Below are positions 57,865-64,000 of a stretch of 64,000 nt of DNA, in pieces (the first letter of the stretch is position 1; each line of letters begins with the position of its first letter). This DNA comes from Epiperipatus broadwayi. Taxonomy: Eukaryota; Onychophora; Udeonychophora; Euonychophora; Peripatidae. The notes under the pieces are model-generated. The model saw only the letters and a program-made list of their open reading frames with translations, did not search any database and was not told where the DNA came from. The stretch covers positions 2,112,001 through 2,176,000 of the forward strand of contig JAQFVV010012490.1 in assembly GCA_028023455.1 (NCBI GenBank), written 5' to 3'. A program made the position numbers and the translations under genes.

Positions 57865-60800
57865 TATTATGTGCTAACCATTTAGATTAGGGGAATTATT
57901 ATAAGCAATATATAAATATATGAAAAAACGCAAAGAAAATAAAAGGAAAAATAAGAATATACTTCATTTTCTTTCTTAATCGTAAAATTTAAAGTACCTA
58001 TTTTTAAAAATGAAATTAACTCCAGTCTGAGAATTAAAATAAGATTTTACTACCATTGCTTCTTGAAAATAAAAAATATGCAGATACTTTTCCTTATAGT
58101 TTAATTATAGTAGCTTTTGTCTAAACTTTCAGCAATCAGTTCCAACACTCATCTCAATATCTTAACTTGAACTATGGTGATATCCTATTCTATATATTGT
58201 ACCCTTTTGTTTAGGTCTAAATGAATTTATTTAGTCAATTTTCTAAAAAAAAAAATTAAATTAAAGATTAGTTTAATTGATATGATTACTGTGTAACATT
58301 GACAATGTTTTTAAAAAAAGCTTTGTTAAAGTAAAAGGAGATTATTAAATGCATAAAACTATACTAATATTTTAAAAATAGTCAAGTAAAGCTAAATAGT
58401 GTAATTTTGTATGGTTGGGAAAACTGGGCATAGTAAAATAGTACATTAATAAGTCTTCTAAAATATTTTAAAGCTAGATTTTAAAAGTAATGACTTAAAA
58501 TTAAATAAATAGTGTATTTTAAAATGAAAATTATACTTAATAGTTGTATTATGAAATTATTTATTTAAAATGTAATATTTTGTGGGGACAAATGTGTTTA
58601 ATTTTATAGTATCAAAATTATTATTCTACATTATATTATTATATCATTATTCTTTAATATAATATATATATATATTTGCAATTAAACATTTATTTTTGTT
58701 ACCAGACAGAAATCGATAGTTTGTCTGAGTTTTGAGTCATATGATATGTAAATATTCATATTTGGGTGCTTACAAGTTTTCTAGTAAAGTTTCAAAACTG
58801 CTTTAGAATTGTACTATAGAATTGAAAATATTTGTTGGTCACCAGACAAGATAAAAAAATTAGCTGTTGTAAAATATTTATAAGGTTTTAAAAACGAATG
58901 TAATTAATAAAATTAGATTTTAAAAAATAGATACATTAAAAATAAATGCTGGATAAATTAATAAAATATTATTTTTAAAATGCTATTTTAAAATGTTTAG
59001 TTGGTTTAAATAAAATATAAAATTAGTTTAGAATTAAATGATGTAATATTTAATATTTAGTTGGTGAGTCATAGATTTTATTTTTAATTTTAATTGTGCA
59101 ATCTTAAATAATATGAAAATTAAACCATCAGATAAAGATCTAAATAGCCAATAAAATCATTAATTTATTTTGGTATAAAAGCAGATGCTCACCGTTTTCT
59201 GTGTGCTTTAATAAAATTGTGCTTTAATAATATAATTGTGCATTTATCAATTGTTTGTGATTTAAAAATCAATTCTGTGCTCTCTTAATAATTTATTATT
59301 CTTAAAATATTAAAGTATTATACAATTTATTAATTGGAATTATTCTAGAAGAGAGTATTAAAAAATTATAAGTTTATCAAGTTAATGTCATGTACTGTTA
59401 AAGCAACCAAAATTTGCTATCAAGTATTTTTATTGAAACTTAAACCAACTTTCGCCGTAACTATGGAATTCATACCAAAAGTAATTGTATATCTGTGGAA
59501 AGAAAGCATGGAGGTACAGATATTAAGTGAAAATATATTTTTGAAATTATTAATGAAGCAAAATATAATATTGGTTATATTAATATCTCGGACATTGTGG
59601 AAAAAATTAGACAAAAGTTTGCAGGAAATTAAATGTAAATGCATTTCATTGTGAGAAAAGATAGCCGTATTATTATTTAAGATAAAGGCTTTTAATTCTC
59701 AATATTTTGAAAATATATTGTTTTTTAAAAAAAGAGTTGCAATAAATGTTTTAAAGAAAATATTCTTTTAAGAATTTATTCTGAACTTTTATTCAAAATA
59801 ATGAAGAAATAAAGATTAAAGTTACTGCAAATATATTTTATAGTACAAGTTTTCAGTATTAAAAAAACCAAATGTATTGAATAATAAAAAAAACAATATT
59901 GGAAAATTATTATCTGAAAGAGAAATACCTGGATAATTAAAAATTATCCTGACAGAATAGCTTATGCTAACTTTATTAAAGTATTAAATGCCAATTTCCA
60001 TGTAAATATGCCTGAAATGATATGACTGTAATAGATGCATCAAAAACGAATACAGGATCCTGGTGAACGAGGGAAACTCTGGAGGATTATTTTTAACTTT
60101 ATAAATGAATATCATTTTTAATAATCATTATTCTGAAAGATATAAATAAAGGATTGTACTTTTATAATTTTCGAGCAAAGATTAGTGATTATTTTTATAA
60201 ATGAATCTGGATTTTAAAAAACAACCTTCTTTTCTTTTCATTTTCAACCTTTTTTTAATCAATTGATCATGCATTTTGCGGTGGGGGGGGAATATGTTTT
60301 GTTCTCAAGTGTTAGGATAATAATTGTCGTAGCAATGTGCACCGGGGAAGTGAGCATTTACAAGGATCACTAATGGAAAATATCCGAAAAAATAAAGAAC
60401 TTTTTTTTTTAATTACTTTATAACGGATTGGAGATTTACGTAAATATGGTTTAATTATTTTTATGTTCTAATAATAATATTAATTTTTATATTATTGTAG
60501 GCAGGAAATTACATACAAAAATGTCTACTAACATAGTATCATAAAGAATATTTAATTTTCTGTAAAGTTTTTTTTAAATATTTTTTTAGTATGATAGTTT
60601 GCTGAATAAATGCTCATATTATGTAATATTTTATGAAATGTGGACCAGAAAACGTCTAAAAGTGACGAGCTAGCAAATTGTCACATGGGTAAAATTTATA
60701 AAATATTAATTTTTTTTATGATGTATTTATTTTATTTTATTTACATTGATTGGAGTATTTTATAGTATTATTATATGAATGTATGGGTATATGTGAGTGC

Positions 60801-62604
60801 ATTAAACACACATAGGACTTATCATTATTATTGTAAAATATGAGTTAGATTTTAAAAGAAAATATGCATACTTTATTTTTTTCATATTACTAATGTAATA
60901 TGATTCAGAGATAAATATAATTTATATGATTCTTTAGTAAAGGAACCCTATTATTTTAAAAATGTTTAAAGTATTAATTTAATACATTGATACAAAATCA
61001 TTTGTATTTCTATTGAGGAATTTTGAAAGTGAAATAACCTTTTCTTGTTGAATAGTTCTAGATTGTTGAGTTCATACGTGAATTTTATTTATTGTTTTAG
61101 ATATATGTTTGATAATTTTGGCGATGTAGATAGATAAATCTATTAGGAAATTTTAAAGTGGTAGTGACTTTGGAAGTATGCAAAGAAACCAAAGGGATGC
61201 TCATATGTAGGATTTATGGGGAATAAAAATAGTTTTATTATATGATAACGAAGCCCTGTAACTTGTATATTTCCATGGACAGTGTTTTCCTTTGTATTGA
61301 GTATTAATGTTCCAAAGAGCTGAATAAATAGCCTGGACATTATTTTATAGCGGAGGTTATTAGACAGAGAAGTCATGCCTCTTTTCTTTATTGCACTGTT
61401 GCCATATTGACTATCTTATATGTTTATACTATTGAGTTAATACTCTAGTTAGCTCTTCATACCTACGCATCTGATCACTATTGTAATTTCTAAGAATTGC
61501 ATCATACAGAACTGTATTTTGAAGGAGAATAATAAATAATTTTTAGAATTGTAGAATTGTTTATTTTGGAAAAAGATAAGATAGGTTTTTCTTGCTTTGA
61601 TGTATGTTGAGATTAAATACAAATGAGATTGAGAGTAAAAATTAAAATGTAAGGACCAAGAATCATAAATATTTTCCGTATTTTAGTAAACTATTTTTTT
61701 TATAAAAATATATGTGATAATAAAATTATTCACGAGATTTTTTGAATAATTTTTGAATATTTTTATCATACATGTAATGCATATTTTTAAAGGATAATAC
61801 ATCCAGAGATGTTTAGAATACGCATAAACACACATGTAAAATTTTATATTAAATTAATGTTAAGCAAGAGATATAAAGTATGTTAATCATATTATTTTAT
61901 TTAAGTCCATATATTTAGTAACGAACTGAAATAAATAATTTTTTTTGATAATGTCAGCACTATCATAATAAAAGTTATTTGATTAATTGAGTATAAATCG
62001 ATAGGCATATATTGAAATAAATGATACTTCTGAAGTTTATGTTTTCATAATTTGTGTACCTTATGGAAAGCATATTATAATGTAATTCAATTGGTAGACA
62101 ATATATTTTAAGCTATAATTGTATCTGCAAATATTATTGGTAATATTATTGTGATTGTTGTAAAGAAATATAAAAAGTTCTAAGTCGGAGTGAAGGCTTA
62201 GATATTTTTAGATTTTATTATTTTATTTTTATTTAAAATGAAGAAGTATGTAATTGATCCAAGATTTTAATTGTAAATAGTGTACATAGTTTATTTTTGT
62301 TAGAAGTGTTATAATAAAATTTTGTTAAACTTGTTTTTATAAATATTGTGTTACAGTGATTTTTCACGTGCCGCACACACATGATTTTCACAGATATATT
62401 GAACCAAAACATAATATTTGTACAATACAAAAAAGATTATTTATTTGAGAAATTTCATTTTTATATTATTATCATTATGGTCATAAATTAAACATATAAT
62501 TTATTGCATAGAATTATAATATTATTTGTTGCCTCAGATTATCAGATTATATCACATACTCTATTTGAGATGCAACATGAAAGCTAAATGATTATACAGT
62601 ATTG

Positions 62605-62605
<1 letters not shown>
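57865..62605. other. A+T-rich DNA, no gene seen
   Basis: No convincing gene or element was recognised in 4.7 kb. An open frame on the plus strand (59385-59654) and the overlapping minus frame have no known motif. A G-run occurs at 60283-60290, and an (AT)n run near 58661-58673. Confidence 0.55.

Positions 62606-62609
<4 letters not shown>

Positions 62610-62680
<71 letters not shown>
62610..62680. repeat. (TTA)n microsatellite
   Basis: About 23 TTA units, with a second shorter block after GATGATGATGA at 62740-62763. Confidence 0.97.
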
Positions 62681-62764
62681 GATCATTACCAAAACATTGA
62701 AAGTAGATAAGATTGATGATTATACACTGATGATGATGATTATTATTATTATTATTATTATTAG

Positions 62765-63009
62765 TTAGGTGTAGTTGAGGGTGATATAAAATCCCTTATC
62801 ATACTTGGTCACCTAAATTTTAAATGATTTGAATTAGTTTAAAGAACCTGAGATTAACATAGTCATATTATTTTGAATAAAGAGATTAGGATTTATTTAT
62901 TAGTATTATATTTAATTGATTATTATTTTAAAGTTGTAAGAATGCTATGAATTTATTATTAATTGAAATAATAGGGAGGATAGTATTCTTATGCCATTGA
63001 GGTGGTATC
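62765..63009. other. A+T-rich DNA, no gene seen
   Basis: Nothing recognised before the hAT element. Confidence 0.6.
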
Positions 63010-63017
63010 CTATAGGA

Positions 63018-63492
63018 CAGGGGTGGGCAATTGTTTTGGCTCAAGGGCCGCATCAGGGGCCATTTTGTGGAAGCGAAGGTTAGTGGAGGGCCGCACCTTT
63101 TTTTCATGACACAATAAACACACTGCTTTATTCCCTGTATTACCAAAGAAATATTTGTTGGTCCATTCTTCATTAAACACATGACATTCATTACCAACTT
63201 TACATTTTTTTGGAGGGTTCATGGTTTCACTAAAGTTGGAAATGTATATATTTGCTAATGCAAAGACAAAATTTAAATTAATCAAATCAACTGGAAAAGC
63301 ACTGCACATCGTATCTACACTGTGCATGTGTATTGATGTGGCCATCCTAGTGGAAAATACGAGATGAATATTCGGTCACCCAATGGGAAGGAAATTTCAG
63401 TCGAAGGCGGATTTTTCTGATTGTCTTGGCGGGCCGCATAAAAACTCTTAGGGGCTGCATGTGGCCCTTGGGCCTCTATTTGCCCACCCCTG
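63018..63492 (-). mobile_element. hAT deletion derivative, 475 bp
   Basis: TIRs CAGGGGTGGGCAA and TTGCCCACCCCTG delimit the element. The flanking 8-mers CTATAGGA (63010-63017) and CTATAGAA (63493-63500) match at seven of eight positions, as expected for a hAT target duplication. Sub-terminal GGGCCGCA strings near both ends are typical of this hAT group. The interior, on the minus strand, holds the start of a transposase gene, so this is a non-autonomous derivative of a coding hAT element. Confidence 0.93.
63094..63222 (-). pseudogene. N-terminal piece of a GTF2IRD2-like hAT transposase
   Basis: From ATG at 63222 the minus strand encodes KCKVGNECHVFNEEWTNKYF and GNKAVCLLCHEK. This is the N-terminal start of hAT transposases of the type also found, domesticated, in GTF2IRD2, including the first Cys pair (C-X2-C) of a BED-type zinc finger. 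After about 43 residues the frame runs directly into the sub-terminal and TIR sequence (LEPKQLPTPV). The remainder of the zinc finger and the whole catalytic part have been deleted. It cannot encode a working transposase. Confidence 0.8.
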
Positions 63493-63499
63493 CTATAGA

Positions 63500-64000
63500 A
63501 TATTGGCTCAATGTAATTCAAATTGCTACTTGTATCTCACTTTATTGTCTCATGTTTTTATTAATATTTTATTTATTTATTTTATAAAACCGGACCATTT
63601 TTATTATTTTTATTAGTTAGAGCTAGTTTAATGTTAGACAGTATCATAGGATATATGTATTATCGATTAGATATATTTTAGCCAAGCATAACCATTTATC
63701 TGAACTAGTCCTATTTTATTATATATTATATTTCCTGGAAGTGAGGATACAATATATATTTTGCAAAACAAATAGATTGTCTTGATAAATATCAAAACAT
63801 GCTTTTTTTTTTAAGTAGAAAAAAAAACCCCTATTCTTTTTTTTTCCCTGTGAGCTGAAAATAGATATATTTTCAAACATTTAGAACATATATAAACAAA
63901 TACACACACATGTATGAATAGATAGTAAATAAAAAGTAAAACTAATTTTGTTATCAGAAATTTTTTGACTTTATTTTGAAAATTATTTTGCTCTTATATT
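63500..64000. other. A+T-rich DNA, no gene seen
   Basis: No recognised feature. Confidence 0.6.

Overview
This window looks like nuclear DNA from an animal genome, gene-poor and very A+T-rich (by eye about three quarters A+T). I found no convincing host protein-coding gene. All the long or recognisable reading frames are pieces of transposable elements, nearly all broken by stops and frameshifts. The evidence for a metazoan is the mixture of families: GIY-YIG-containing Penelope-like elements (PLEs), RTE-type and other non-LTR retrotransposons, pogo/Tigger-type and hAT-type non-autonomous DNA transposons (one keeps the start of a GTF2IRD2-like hAT transposase), tRNA-like SINE heads, and long (AAT)n/(TTA)n microsatellites. 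The mixture fits an invertebrate such as a mollusc, chelicerate or cnidarian; I cannot fix the phylum.

Layout. 1-8.4 kb: featureless A+T-rich DNA with a hammerhead-like motif (6.5 kb) and a 437-bp foldback element (7.1-7.6 kb). 8.4-12.7 kb: a less A+T-rich, CpG-containing block with a TATA-like box and a direct repeat, but no proven gene. 12.7-19.4 kb: two decayed antisense reverse transcriptases and a perfect-looking hairpin. 19.4-30.4 kb: the Penelope-rich part, with one PLE (22.0-24.4 kb), an isolated PLE 3' tail (19.4 kb), a back-to-back inverted pair of PLE 3' ends (27.9-28.7 kb), a foldback family with a second partial copy, and RTE-like endonuclease and RT fragments. 30.4-35.2 kb: quiet DNA with a 59-bp hAT miniature element and a long AAT microsatellite. 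35.2-42.9 kb: two copies of a pogo/Tigger-type element, the second carrying a hairpin, a MITE and an antisense LINE. 42.9-46.8 kb: a minisatellite, a 355-bp tandem duplication with an older third copy, and a possible SINE. 47.3-49.5 kb: the best preserved element, a 5'-truncated RTE-like LINE ending in GAT repeats; a second 3' fragment lies at 52.2 kb. 50.7 kb: a tRNA-like SINE head. 54.8-57.9 kb: an antisense PLE apparently interrupted by a third Tigger-type copy. 57.9-64 kb: quiet DNA with TTA repeats and a 475-bp hAT deletion derivative.

The parts are related by transposition, not by a shared pathway. The most interesting observations are: (i) a tRNA-like segment with A- and B-box matches just after the PLE coding end, traceable in three copies; (ii) two copies of a hammerhead-ribozyme-like core in PLE orientation; (iii) a palindromic cassette found inside two of three Tigger-type copies; and (iv) very small or nested DNA elements with clear target-site duplications. 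No rRNA gene, CRISPR array, intact tRNA gene or replication origin was seen.
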